A DNA stretch of 14,313 nt from an uncultured Clostridia bacterium. GTDB taxonomy: Bacteria > Bacillota > Clostridia > Tissierellales > Peptoniphilaceae. Location of the stretch: positions 1 through 14,313 of the forward strand of contig CAMEGD010000027.1 of assembly GCA_945916025.1 (NCBI GenBank). The letters are read 5' to 3'. A program made the translations under genes and the position numbers. The notes beneath the pieces are model-generated. The model did no database searches, had not been told where the DNA came from, and was given only the letters and a program-made list of their open reading frames with translations. Of this stretch, positions 1 to 6,600 are shown piece after piece. Every line of letters begins with the position of its first letter. Position 1 is the stretch's first letter.

Positions 1-98
1 CCTTAATTAATAAAGTAAATATTATTAATTTAATTAAATTTCTACAGACTATTACTTTAATTTAAGAATTTATCTGATTTTTGCTTATTCTTATTAAC

Positions 99-129
99 AA
101 AAAACCCCACAGTTTTTCAACTTTGGGGT
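99..129 (-). terminator. Intrinsic terminator after the RsbW-like gene
   Basis: Arms ACCCCA (104-109) and TGGGGT (124-129) pair, and AGTT (111-114) pairs with AACT (119-122) around a TTTC loop, with one mismatch between the two stems. Read on the minus strand, the hairpin is followed by a run of T from the A-run at 99-103. It lies about 30 bases past the stop of the HATPase gene, so that gene is probably transcribed alone. Confidence 0.8.
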
Positions 130-159
130 CCCTTTCATATTTTATTAGGTCCTTTAGAC

Positions 160-549
160 TTATTTAATATTAATTGTAGCGATAATTATATTATCAAACA
201 TTTTTATTTCATCAACTAGTCCTGTAACTAGGACTAAGCCTCTTCCCCCCGATAACATTTGGGATGGATCATAGGTATCTATACTGAAATTTATACCTCT
301 ACCTTCGTCCTCTACCCTAATAAACAAGGTGTCTTCGCAATAATCTATGTTTAAGTAAACAGACTTTTTGTAAGAAAGTTCATTTCCATGGATTGCTCCA
401 TTAAGAACTAGTTCATTTACTATAAGTTTTATTTCAAAAAGTCTATCATCATCTATAATATACCGATTTAGGTCTTCTATTCTATTGTCTACGAATGATT
501 TAATCTTATCTAAATCACTTCTTACACATCCGCAAAAATGATACTCCAT
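160..549 (-). CDS. RsbW/SpoIIAB-type HATPase, putative anti-sigma serine kinase
   Basis: 129-residue single-domain protein of the GHKL ATPase fold used by anti-sigma factors of the RsbW/SpoIIAB class. The N-box is visible at residues 45-56 (NELVLNGAIHGN), the G1 box at 81-85 (DEGRG) and the glycine-rich ATP lid at 101-104 (GGRG). The length fits the family (about 130-160) and there is no membrane segment, so it should be cytosolic. By family knowledge such proteins bind a sigma factor or phosphorylate an STAS-domain antagonist. Neither partner lies next to it: a terminator follows and divergent rubredoxins lie upstream, so it is an orphan here. Its upstream region matches a sigma-B promoter. 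The Shine-Dalgarno is weak (GAAAG). A CxC at residues 6-8 is unusual and unexplained. The fold is clear; the partner sigma factor is unknown. Confidence 0.85.
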   Translation of the reverse strand: MEYHFCGCVRSDLDKIKSFVDNRIEDLNRYIIDDDRLFEIKLIVNELVLNGAIHGNELSYKKSVYLNIDYCEDTLFIRVEDEGRGINFSIDTYDPSQMLSGGRGLVLVTGLVDEIKMFDNIIIATINIK

Positions 550-596
550 AATAACCGTCTTTCATTTCTTTTACTTAATTATTCCCTAACTTCTAA

Positions 597-622
597 ATAC
601 CCTTATGAAAAATTGTTTAAAC
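597..622 (-). promoter_or_regulatory. Sigma-B-like promoter for the RsbW-like gene
   Basis: On the minus strand GTTTAA (622-617) is followed after 14 bases by GGGTAT (602-597). This equals the Bacillus sigma-B consensus (GTTTAA, 12-15 bases, GGGTAT) at every position. The predicted transcript start near 589 leaves about a 40-base leader before the ATG at 549. Use by a sigma-B-like factor is inferred from sequence only; no such factor is encoded in the window. Confidence 0.55.
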
Positions 623-628
623 ACTTGA

Positions 629-650
629 AAAGACTAATTTATAAGTCTTT
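629..650. promoter_or_regulatory. 7-bp inverted repeat between divergent genes
   Basis: AAAGACT (629-635) and AGTCTTT (644-650) form a perfect inverted repeat with an 8-base AT-rich centre. It lies between the putative sigma-B promoter of the HATPase gene and the first rubredoxin. There is no T-run arranged as in a terminator. It could be an operator, but no regulator is identifiable. Confidence 0.35.
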
Positions 651-714
651 AAATTTTTGGGATTTTGGTGTAATATATAAATAAGAGTTAATTAATAATT
701 TAGGAGGTAGTATT

Positions 715-873
715 ATGAAATACGTTTGTGAAGCTTGTGGTTATGTTTACGATCCTGCTTTTGGTGATCCAGATGCTGGCGTAGATATTGGTACTGATTT
801 TAAAGATATACCAGAAAACTGGGTATGTCCAATTTGCGGAGTTCCTAAATCAGATTTTGCTCCAATGGAATAA
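715..873 (+). CDS. Rubredoxin (first of two)
   Basis: 52-residue rubredoxin, a small cytosolic one-electron carrier with a single iron held by four cysteines. The ligands are in two CxxC knuckles: C5 and C8 (CEACGY) and C38 and C41 (CPICG), with the usual aromatic and acidic residues between. Length is typical (about 52-54). The ATG has a strong AGGAGG at 702-707, eight bases upstream. In anaerobes rubredoxins feed electrons to oxygen- and peroxide-reducing enzymes such as rubrerythrin and flavodiiron proteins; none of these is in the window, so the partner is unknown. A second rubredoxin follows 72 bases later on the same strand without a terminator between. Both have a GTAATATAT motif upstream (670-678 and 909-917), possibly part of their promoters. 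Confidence 0.95.
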   Translation: MKYVCEACGYVYDPAFGDPDAGVDIGTDFKDIPENWVCPICGVPKSDFAPME

Positions 874-945
874 TTTTTCTAGAATCGTTTAGATATTAAT
901 TATTCGGGGTAATATATTAGTACTATATTTAGGAGGTAATTTTAA

Positions 946-1107
946 ATGCAAAAATACGTATGTGACGCATGTGGTTGGATTTATGATCCAGAAATTGGAG
1001 CACCAGAATACGATTTAGAAGCTGGAGTAGCTTTTGAAGATCTTCCAGAAGATTTCGTATGTCCACTATGTGGTGTTGAAAAAGACCAATTTTCACCACT
1101 TGACTAA
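946..1107 (+). CDS. Rubredoxin (second of two)
   Basis: 53-residue rubredoxin with iron ligands C6, C9 (CDACGW) and C39, C42 (CPLCG). It is clearly related to the upstream rubredoxin but diverged in the central loop (EYDLEAGVAFEDLPEDF), which is more acidic, so this is an old tandem duplication rather than a recent copy. AGGAGG at 931-936 sits ten bases before the ATG. It may be read together with the first gene and also has its own GTAATATAT-containing upstream region. Transcription ends at the hairpin immediately after the stop. The product should be a soluble electron carrier; two copies could have different redox potentials or partners, which the sequence cannot decide. Confidence 0.95.
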   Translation: MQKYVCDACGWIYDPEIGAPEYDLEAGVAFEDLPEDFVCPLCGVEKDQFSPLD

Positions 1108-1119
1108 TTAAAAAGACTA

Positions 1120-1149
1120 ACCCACTATTTTTTAGATAGTGGGTTTTTT
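1120..1149 (+). terminator. Intrinsic terminator after the rubredoxins, probably bidirectional
   Basis: ACCCACTAT (1120-1128) and ATAGTGGGT (1136-1144) form a perfect 9-bp stem with a 7-base loop, followed by six T (1144-1149). On the minus strand the same stem is followed by TTAGTCTTTTT, so it may also end the queG-to-vanW operon, whose last stop lies about 40 bases away. Confidence 0.9.
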
Positions 1150-1186
1150 AATGTCCTAATATTTAATTTCCGCCTTCTTCTACATC

Positions 1187-2530
1187 TTATTCAACAGATT
1201 TAACTTGACCTGTTCCAATAGTAATTATTGTATCCCTTGCTGGATAGGTACTAGATAAATAAGTTTCCCTTGATATTTCTTGTCCATCTTTTGTCTTAAT
1301 CTTGTAAGAATTGTACCTTGAGCCGCTGTAACCAGCTTGTGTTACTTCTTGGCTTCCAGCTGATAGACTAGTTGAGTACTTAGTTTGTGTGTTGCTACCA
1401 AGGACTTGGGATCTTTCAGATACTAGGTCTATATCATAGTTCTTTTTGTCTGTATCTCCTACAATGGAGAAGGTTATATTGTCGTTGTCAGCCTTAGCCT
1501 TTATATATACTGGAAAGTCAAAGGGATTTGTTAGCTTTAAGTCTAAAAATCCACTTGCAACTGCTGCATCTAATCCTAACGGCACGTAATTTACTGGTCT
1601 AGAGTGATTTCTTCTTTCATCTATTTGTAAGTCAGCCTTTACTGCTGCTACATAAAGAGTTGTGGAAACTTGACATATTCCGCCACCAGTTCCTGTGTCA
1701 TATTCTCCTTCTAAAATAACTGTAGCTGGTAAAAATCCAGTTCCTAAAGATATTTCTCCAATAGTATCATTAAAGGAAAGCTGCTCCCCAGGCATAATAA
1801 CTGTTCCATCAATCAACTTAGCTGCTAGTTTTATATTTTCTTTTCTGTTTTGTATACTAGTTGAGTAATTTGTTGAAAAAGTTCCAATATCCCCCTTTAG
1901 GGCTGTGAAAAACTCTCTTGTTATCTCTGGCTTCTTTTCAATTACTGGGACTTCAATCTTAGAATCATTTTGTAGTGCCTTATGAATAAGGTCTCTAGTA
2001 CCTTGATTGTCTACATTATAGCCTAGTTGCTCATCTGTAATTATCATTTCATCATTTACTATTGATAGCATTGCATTTGTAGGTGCATAGGATATTACAT
2101 TATTAAGGTGAGCTATAACTTCATTTATATTTTCTTCCTTAAACTCCTTGTCAACTTGTATATCTAAAGGTTCTTTTTTTAGGTTTGTTACCATTAAAAA
2201 CCTTTCCCCAGGACTTCCTTCCCTAGCATATTCATAAGCTTCTTCAACAGCACTCTTATAGTCAGGCTTGTAGCCTAAGCTTTCATAACTATATGAAAAG
2301 TCATAGTCCTTATAAACTAATTCTAAATTTTTTGTAAGGTTTGTATCTTCTTTTGTTAGTTTGCTGATGGCTTCTTCTTTAGAAAGGTTAGAAACATCCA
2401 CCCCTTCAATACTTATCCCTGAATAAATAGTATCTACATTTACAACCTTTGAATAAGTTAAATAGCCTACTCCAACAAGAGCACTAACAACTAATATTAA
2501 TATTAAAATTCCAATTAGTATTTTTTTCAT
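1187..2530 (-). CDS. VanW-family membrane-anchored envelope protein with G5-like tail
   Basis: 447-residue surface protein. Residues 4-26 form an N-terminal membrane anchor (KK then a long hydrophobic stretch). Residues of about 35-200 look like the putative peptidoglycan-binding region found in YoaR-type proteins. Residues 215-345 are a VanW domain, with the hallmarks GGGICQVSTTLY (282-293) and RRNHSRPVNYVPLGLDAA (306-323). The end (about 365-440) resembles a G5 domain, finishing in TIITIGTG. The VanW name comes from an accessory gene of vancomycin resistance clusters, but no resistance ligase or dehydrogenase is present, so a cell-wall role in normal growth is more likely; its biochemistry is not established. 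It is last in the queG operon; its weak ribosome site (TAGG) overlaps the nth stop, seven bases before the ATG. Confidence 0.9.
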   Translation of the reverse strand: MKKILIGILILILVVSALVGVGYLTYSKVVNVDTIYSGISIEGVDVSNLSKEEAISKLTKEDTNLTKNLELVYKDYDFSYSYESLGYKPDYKSAVEEAYEYAREGSPGERFLMVTNLKKEPLDIQVDKEFKEENINEVIAHLNNVISYAPTNAMLSIVNDEMIITDEQLGYNVDNQGTRDLIHKALQNDSKIEVPVIEKKPEITREFFTALKGDIGTFSTNYSTSIQNRKENIKLAAKLIDGTVIMPGEQLSFNDTIGEISLGTGFLPATVILEGEYDTGTGGGICQVSTTLYVAAVKADLQIDERRNHSRPVNYVPLGLDAAVASGFLDLKLTNPFDFPVYIKAKADNDNITFSIVGDTDKKNYDIDLVSERSQVLGSNTQTKYSTSLSAGSQEVTQAGYSGSRYNSYKIKTKDGQEISRETYLSSTYPARDTIITIGTGQVKSVE

Positions 2531-2537
2531 CTTATAC

Positions 2538-3179
2538 CTACTTATTTAAAACATTTTTATAATACTCACAATAATCCCTTACTGTGCAAATTTCGCAACT
2601 TGGTTTTCTGGCCTTACAGGTCCTTCTTCCATGAAAAATAAACAGGAGGTGGGCCTTAGTCCACATGGATCTATCAATTTTTTTCATTAAAGAATCTTCA
2701 GTCTTTTCAACTGTATCTTCCCTTACTATACCTATCCTGTTAGTTATCCTAAAAACATGGGTGTCTACTGCAATGGCAGGCTCTCCAAAGCAGGTACTTA
2801 CTACTACATTGGCAGTCTTTCTGCCTACTCCTGGAAGTTTTACTAAATCTTCCTTAGACTCTGGCACTTTAGAGTCGTATTCATCAATTAAAATCTTACA
2901 TGTCTTTAAAATATTATTCGACTTGGTATTAAAAAACCCACATGGCTTTATTATTTCACTTAATTTCTCATAGCCAAGTCCATACATTTCCTCTGGATTT
3001 TTAGCAACTTTAAACAAGGTCTCTGTAATCATATTTACCCTAACATCTGTACATTGAGCAGATAAAATAGTAGCTATAAGCATCTCAAAAGAATTTGTAT
3101 GATTAAGCTCTGGCCTCGCATCTGGATAGGTAACATCTAGTATATCTAAAACTTCTTTTATTTTTTTCTTTGATAACAT
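2538..3179 (-). CDS. nth: Endonuclease III (DNA glycosylase/AP lyase)
   Basis: 213 residues, standard length for Nth. It removes oxidised pyrimidines and cuts at the abasic site in base excision repair. The helix-hairpin-helix is at 113-126 (VKLPGVGRKTANVV) with catalytic K121, and catalytic D139 lies in VDTHVFR. The C-terminal 4Fe-4S cluster ligands C188, C195, C198 and C204 show the classical C-x6-C-x2-C-x5-C spacing. The ATG overlaps the stop of the upstream DUF503 gene in TAATG, and only a weak GAAAGA precedes it, so translation is probably coupled. It sits in an operon with queG and a VanW-type gene. All key residues are present and activity is expected. Confidence 0.97.
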   Translation of the reverse strand: MLSKKKIKEVLDILDVTYPDARPELNHTNSFEMLIATILSAQCTDVRVNMITETLFKVAKNPEEMYGLGYEKLSEIIKPCGFFNTKSNNILKTCKILIDEYDSKVPESKEDLVKLPGVGRKTANVVVSTCFGEPAIAVDTHVFRITNRIGIVREDTVEKTEDSLMKKIDRSMWTKAHLLFIFHGRRTCKARKPSCEICTVRDYCEYYKNVLNK

Positions 3180-3460
3180 TAATAAATCTTTCTTTCTACT
3201 TCTATAATTTCAAACCTATAATCATCTTCTAAAAAATTTAGTAGTCTTTCCAGTCTTCTTTCAGTATGAGAATAGGAGTTAGAAACACAAGAAAATCCCA
3301 AAATCGACAGATTAACCAGGTCTTCTTCCCCAACTTCCCCATTAGCAAATTCAAACTTGCCCCTAGACTTGTCTAAAACTGACTTAATAACTTGCCTCTT
3401 GTCCTTTAAAGTGAAGGCATCAAAAATTCTTATTTTTACTTCTAATACCCCTACATACAT
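3179..3460 (-). CDS. DUF503 (YlxP-like) small protein
   Basis: 93-residue cytosolic protein of the DUF503/YlxP family, recognised by the start MYVGVLEVKIRIFDAFTLKDKRQ and the SVLDKSRGKF..FANGEVG..D segment. B. subtilis YlxP is encoded beside infB and rbfA and is linked to ribosome assembly by context; its exact function is not established. I chose the ATG at 3460: it has GAGG six bases upstream and lies one base after the queG stop (TAA-A-ATG). A GTG at 3472 would add four residues, but has no ribosome site and overlaps queG. Here the gene is in a queG-nth operon rather than its usual translation cluster. The 3' end overlaps the nth ATG by one base. Confidence 0.85.
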   Translation of the reverse strand: MYVGVLEVKIRIFDAFTLKDKRQVIKSVLDKSRGKFEFANGEVGEEDLVNLSILGFSCVSNSYSHTERRLERLLNFLEDDYRFEIIEVERKIY

Positions 3461-3461
3461 T

Positions 3462-4355
3462 TTATTCCTCACTAAGGATTTCTATATTCCTTAAAATTAC
3501 CTTCCTACCAACCCAAGAAAAAGATTGGTCCTTGTACTTTCTAACAAATGCCTTGTTACTTAAGTTCTTAATTTCTTCCATATCAAAGGAATAAATTAAA
3601 GGCCTAAATTCTTCATGGACATTTTTACTAATATCCTTATTCTTTGGACATACCCTTTGACAAATATCACATCCATAGGCATAGCTTATGTCTTTTGTCT
3701 CTGGCCTATCTTCCTTTAGCTGACTAAGATAGGAATGACAAATTGAAGCATTTATCCTATAATCTCCAATAATAGCCTTAGCTGGACAGGACTTTATGCA
3801 AATTTCACAATCTAAACAAGACCCTTCCTTTGCCTTCGAGTATTGAGTAAATGAAATATCTGTAACTAATATACCTAGGAAAATATAAGACCCAAACTCT
3901 TCATTTATTAGTAAAGAATTTTTACCAATATATCCAAAGCCCCCAAGTCGTCCTAATTCTTTTTCATACAGATTTCCTGAGTCAACTTGAATATAATAAG
4001 AAAATTCATAGTCTTTTTTTAGTTCAAAAACTAAATCATCTAGTCTTTGTCTTAAAACTTTATGATAATCAAGTCCTCTTGCATGGTTACTAATCCTCAG
4101 TTTCCCAGGATTCTGATCTTCTTCCCATATATAAGACATACCAATTACAAATATTGACTTTGCACTTTCTAGATGAAAAGATGGACTTACTCTACTAGTT
4201 AAATCTTCATTTTCAAAGGAAGTCTTATATCCAAGTTTAATATTTTCTTGTAGATCCTCTTTTACCTTTTCTAGGACTTCAGCCTTAACTAGACCTAATA
4301 AATCTACATTTATTTTTTTCTTTAAGTTTTCTAAATATTCTTTAAATTCCTTCAC
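3462..4355 (-). CDS. queG: Epoxyqueuosine reductase QueG
   Basis: 297 residues. QueG performs the last step of queuosine synthesis in tRNA, reducing epoxyqueuosine with a cobalamin cofactor and two 4Fe-4S clusters. The N-terminal catalytic domain includes the likely proton-donor aspartate D125 (VDSGNLYEKELG) and the GGFGYIGKNSLLI segment. Cluster ligands are C180, C183, C186, C190 (CLDCEICIKSCP) and C206, C229, C232, C236 (CDICQRVCP). The protein lacks the C-terminal HEAT-repeat extension of longer homologues. The start is GTG at 4355: an in-frame stop lies a few codons upstream, there is no ribosome site, and a TATAAT box ends only six bases before it. It is the first gene of queG - DUF503 - nth - vanW. 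No other queuosine gene is in the window. Confidence 0.95.
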   Translation of the reverse strand: MKEFKEYLENLKKKINVDLLGLVKAEVLEKVKEDLQENIKLGYKTSFENEDLTSRVSPSFHLESAKSIFVIGMSYIWEEDQNPGKLRISNHARGLDYHKVLRQRLDDLVFELKKDYEFSYYIQVDSGNLYEKELGRLGGFGYIGKNSLLINEEFGSYIFLGILVTDISFTQYSKAKEGSCLDCEICIKSCPAKAIIGDYRINASICHSYLSQLKEDRPETKDISYAYGCDICQRVCPKNKDISKNVHEEFRPLIYSFDMEEIKNLSNKAFVRKYKDQSFSWVGRKVILRNIEILSEE

Positions 4356-4361
4356 TATAAT

Positions 4362-4391
4362 ATTATACTATATTTATTATGTTTTTGTTAA
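4362..4391 (-). promoter_or_regulatory. Sigma-A promoter of the queG operon, leaderless start
   Basis: On the minus strand TTAACA (4391-4386), an 18-base spacer and a perfect TATAAT (4367-4362). The expected transcription start, seven bases past the -10, is position 4355, which is the G of the queG GTG codon. The upstream operon is closed by a terminator at 4421-4445, so this promoter should drive queG. No Shine-Dalgarno lies between. Confidence 0.75.
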
Positions 4392-4420
4392 ATGTTAAAA
4401 AATTGTAACTATTCTGACAC

Positions 4421-4445
4421 TAAAAAATGCCCAAATAAGGGCATT
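4421..4445 (-). terminator. Intrinsic terminator overlapping the wecB stop
   Basis: AATGCCC (4426-4432) and GGGCATT (4439-4445) form a 7-bp stem with loop AAATAA. On the minus strand it is followed by TTTTTT (A-run 4422-4427, partly inside the stem). The distal arm includes two bases of the wecB stop codon. It ends the sua5-to-wecB operon. Confidence 0.88.
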
Positions 4446-5547
4446 AAATATTTTTTATTATTTCAACTATTCTCTTTGAAGTATTTCCATCCCCGTAAGG
4501 ATTGTTAGCATGGGCCATTTCCCTATAGGACTCTTCGTTATCCAATAAGTCCTTTAGATTTTTCCTAATGTTGTCATAGTCAGTTCCTACTAACCTGGCA
4601 GTATTTGCCTCAATCCCTTCCATCCTTTCAGTTTCATTTCTTAAAACTAGAATAGGCTTTCCTAAAGACGGACCCTCTTCTTGAATTCCACCGGAGTCAG
4701 TCATAATAAGGTAAGACTTGTTCATAAGGTTTGTAAATGGAAGATAGTCTAAAGGTTCAACAAAGACAATGTTATCCATTTCATCTAAAATTTCATGGGC
4801 AATTTCCCTTACCTTTGGATTTAGGTGAATTGGAAATACAACCTTTATGTCTTTTCTGTCCTTTAGTTCATCTCTAACTGCAGAGAATATATTTCTCATT
4901 GGTTCCCCAAGGTTTTCCCTTCTGTGGGAAGTTAGCAATATGATTTTTTCATTTTCATAGTCTAAGTTGTTTAAGACTTCATCTTGAAAGTCAAAGTCTT
5001 CATCTACTGTATATTTTAAGGCATCAATTACTGTGTTACCAGTAATGTAGATTTTTTCATCTGGGTAGCCTTCTTCTAATAAATTTTGTCTATTTGCATC
5101 TGTTGGACAAAAATGATAATCAGCAAGAACTCCCACTAACTTTCTGTTAGCTTCTTCTGGATAAGGTGAAAATAAATTCCCTGATCTAAGGCCTGCTTCA
5201 ATATGTCCAATCTTAATTTTTTGATAAAAGGCTGCTAAAGCTCCTGAAAATACAGTTGTAGTATCCCCTTGAATAAGTAAAATATCAGGTCTTTCTTCTT
5301 CAAGTATTTTTTCAATACCAGATATTGAATTTACTGTAATATCAGTAAGGCTTTGGCCTGGCTTAAATATGTCCAAATCGTAGTCAGGCTTTATTTTAAA
5401 GACTTCTAAAACCTGATCTAGCATTTGTCTATGCTGGCCAGTTACACAAACTACCGTTTCTATATCTTCGTGCTTCTTTAGTTCTTTGATAACAGGGGCC
5501 ATTTTAATAGCCTCCGGTCTGGTTCCAAATATACACATTACCTTCAT
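4444..5547 (-). CDS. wecB: UDP-N-acetylglucosamine 2-epimerase (non-hydrolysing)
   Basis: 367 residues, normal for the WecB/MnaA family. It interconverts UDP-GlcNAc and UDP-ManNAc in the cytosol, supplying ManNAc for wall polymers. Visible motifs: GTRPEAIKMAP with K15, TGQHRQML (36-43), QGDTTTVF with D95, HIEAGLRSG with E117, PYPEEANR with E131, TSHRREN with H208 and the nucleotide-binding DSGGIQEEGPSLGKP (284-298). All expected catalytic residues are present. The ribosome site AAGGAGA merges with the tagO stop (TAAGGAGA) directly upstream. Pairing with a TagO/WecA-type transferase suggests a shared role in starting a teichoic-acid-like or other undecaprenyl-linked polymer. It is the last gene of the operon. 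Confidence 0.97.
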   Translation of the reverse strand: MKVMCIFGTRPEAIKMAPVIKELKKHEDIETVVCVTGQHRQMLDQVLEVFKIKPDYDLDIFKPGQSLTDITVNSISGIEKILEEERPDILLIQGDTTTVFSGALAAFYQKIKIGHIEAGLRSGNLFSPYPEEANRKLVGVLADYHFCPTDANRQNLLEEGYPDEKIYITGNTVIDALKYTVDEDFDFQDEVLNNLDYENEKIILLTSHRRENLGEPMRNIFSAVRDELKDRKDIKVVFPIHLNPKVREIAHEILDEMDNIVFVEPLDYLPFTNLMNKSYLIMTDSGGIQEEGPSLGKPILVLRNETERMEGIEANTARLVGTDYDNIRKNLKDLLDNEESYREMAHANNPYGDGNTSKRIVEIIKNI

Positions 5548-5559
5548 TAAAAAATCTCC

Positions 5560-6588
5560 TTATTCGTCTAAAGTAAACATCCCAATATTTTTTGCCCCAA
5601 GAATTATAATAACAATTATTCCAATAGCTAAAATATTTCCATAAAGACCCCCAATTAGAGAAATCAATATAGCTAAAATTCCTAAAATAAGAGCTAGGGT
5701 ATAAAGAATGATTACAGTTTGTTTAATAGTAAATCCCATATTTAAAATTCTGTGATGAAGATGTCCCTTATCAGCAACAGCAAAGGACCTACCACTAAGT
5801 TTTCTTCTTACTATAGCAAATAGAGTGTCAGATATAGGAAGTCCTAGTATTAGGACTGGAACTACAACGGCAACTGTAGCAGTAGTCTTCATAACCCCTT
5901 CTATAGTTACAACTGAAAATAAGTAGCCTAGTAACAGGGCTCCAGTATCTCCCATAAATATACTTGCTGGGTTAAAGTTATATGGTAAAAACCCTAAACA
6001 AGCCCCCGCAATAATAAGACAGACTAGTCCTATTTCAGTATTACCAAAAATAAATGAAGTTAAAGATAAAGTAATAGCAGCAATGGCGGAAATCCCGTCT
6101 GCCAAGCCGTCCATTCCATCTATTAAGTTAATTGCATTAGTAATACCAACTATCCACAAAATTGTTAGAGGATATGAAAGTAAACCAAGGGACACAATAG
6201 ACCCCTTTTCCCCTAGAAAATTAGAAATGCTCTCCACATTGACTCCCCCATATAAGGCTATAAGGGCAGCGATTAACTGAAAAATGATCTTCATTGAAGG
6301 ACTTAGACCCTTAGTATCATCTATAAATCCAGACACAACAATTACACTAGCCCCAAATAACATAGCTAACATTTCTCTACTTAATGGCCATAAGAAAACA
6401 GCCACAGATAAAATTATAGACCCGTATATAGCAAGTCCACCAATACTAGGTATTGGTTTTTTGTGCATTCTACGGTTGTCCTTAGGTATATCAATAGCCC
6501 CCACCTTTGGAGCTATTAACCTAACTACAGGTGTTAGTAAAAAACTTCCAGCTGCAGCAAATATCATAACTTTTAAATAATCTAACAT
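5560..6588 (-). CDS. tagO: Undecaprenyl-phosphate GlcNAc-1-phosphate transferase (TagO/WecA type)
   Basis: 342-residue polytopic membrane enzyme of the MraY/WecA family. It moves GlcNAc-1-phosphate from UDP-GlcNAc to undecaprenyl phosphate on the inner face of the membrane. Diagnostic features: metal-binding DD at 90-91 (FIDDTKGLS), NAINLIDGMDGLADG at 151-165, FMGDTGALLLGY at 211-222 and the HLHHRIL basic-histidine loop at 276-282 that separates WecA/TagO types from MraY. About ten hydrophobic segments are visible. AGGAG lies only three bases from the ATG, unusually close. The upp stop is 12 bases upstream; wecB follows. The final wall polymer cannot be told from this window. Confidence 0.93.
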   Translation of the reverse strand: MLDYLKVMIFAAAGSFLLTPVVRLIAPKVGAIDIPKDNRRMHKKPIPSIGGLAIYGSIILSVAVFLWPLSREMLAMLFGASVIVVSGFIDDTKGLSPSMKIIFQLIAALIALYGGVNVESISNFLGEKGSIVSLGLLSYPLTILWIVGITNAINLIDGMDGLADGISAIAAITLSLTSFIFGNTEIGLVCLIIAGACLGFLPYNFNPASIFMGDTGALLLGYLFSVVTIEGVMKTTATVAVVVPVLILGLPISDTLFAIVRRKLSGRSFAVADKGHLHHRILNMGFTIKQTVIILYTLALILGILAILISLIGGLYGNILAIGIIVIIILGAKNIGMFTLDE

Positions 6589-6600
6589 AAGCTCCTAAAA

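Noticed and set aside
1..98. Possible gene or RNA at the left edge
   Set aside because: Only AT-rich sequence with short TTAATTAA-like repeats; no start, ribosome site or stable hairpin.
1187..2530. Vancomycin resistance function for the VanW-type protein
   Set aside because: No VanA/B-type ligase, VanH, VanX or VanRS is present; VanW-domain proteins are common chromosomal envelope proteins in Firmicutes.
2665..2973. Open frame of 102 codons on the plus strand opposite nth
   Set aside because: It is antisense to a fully conserved endonuclease III gene, has no ribosome site and low-complexity composition.
6083..6580. Two plus-strand frames opposite tagO
   Set aside because: Shadow frames of a membrane protein gene, without start signals.
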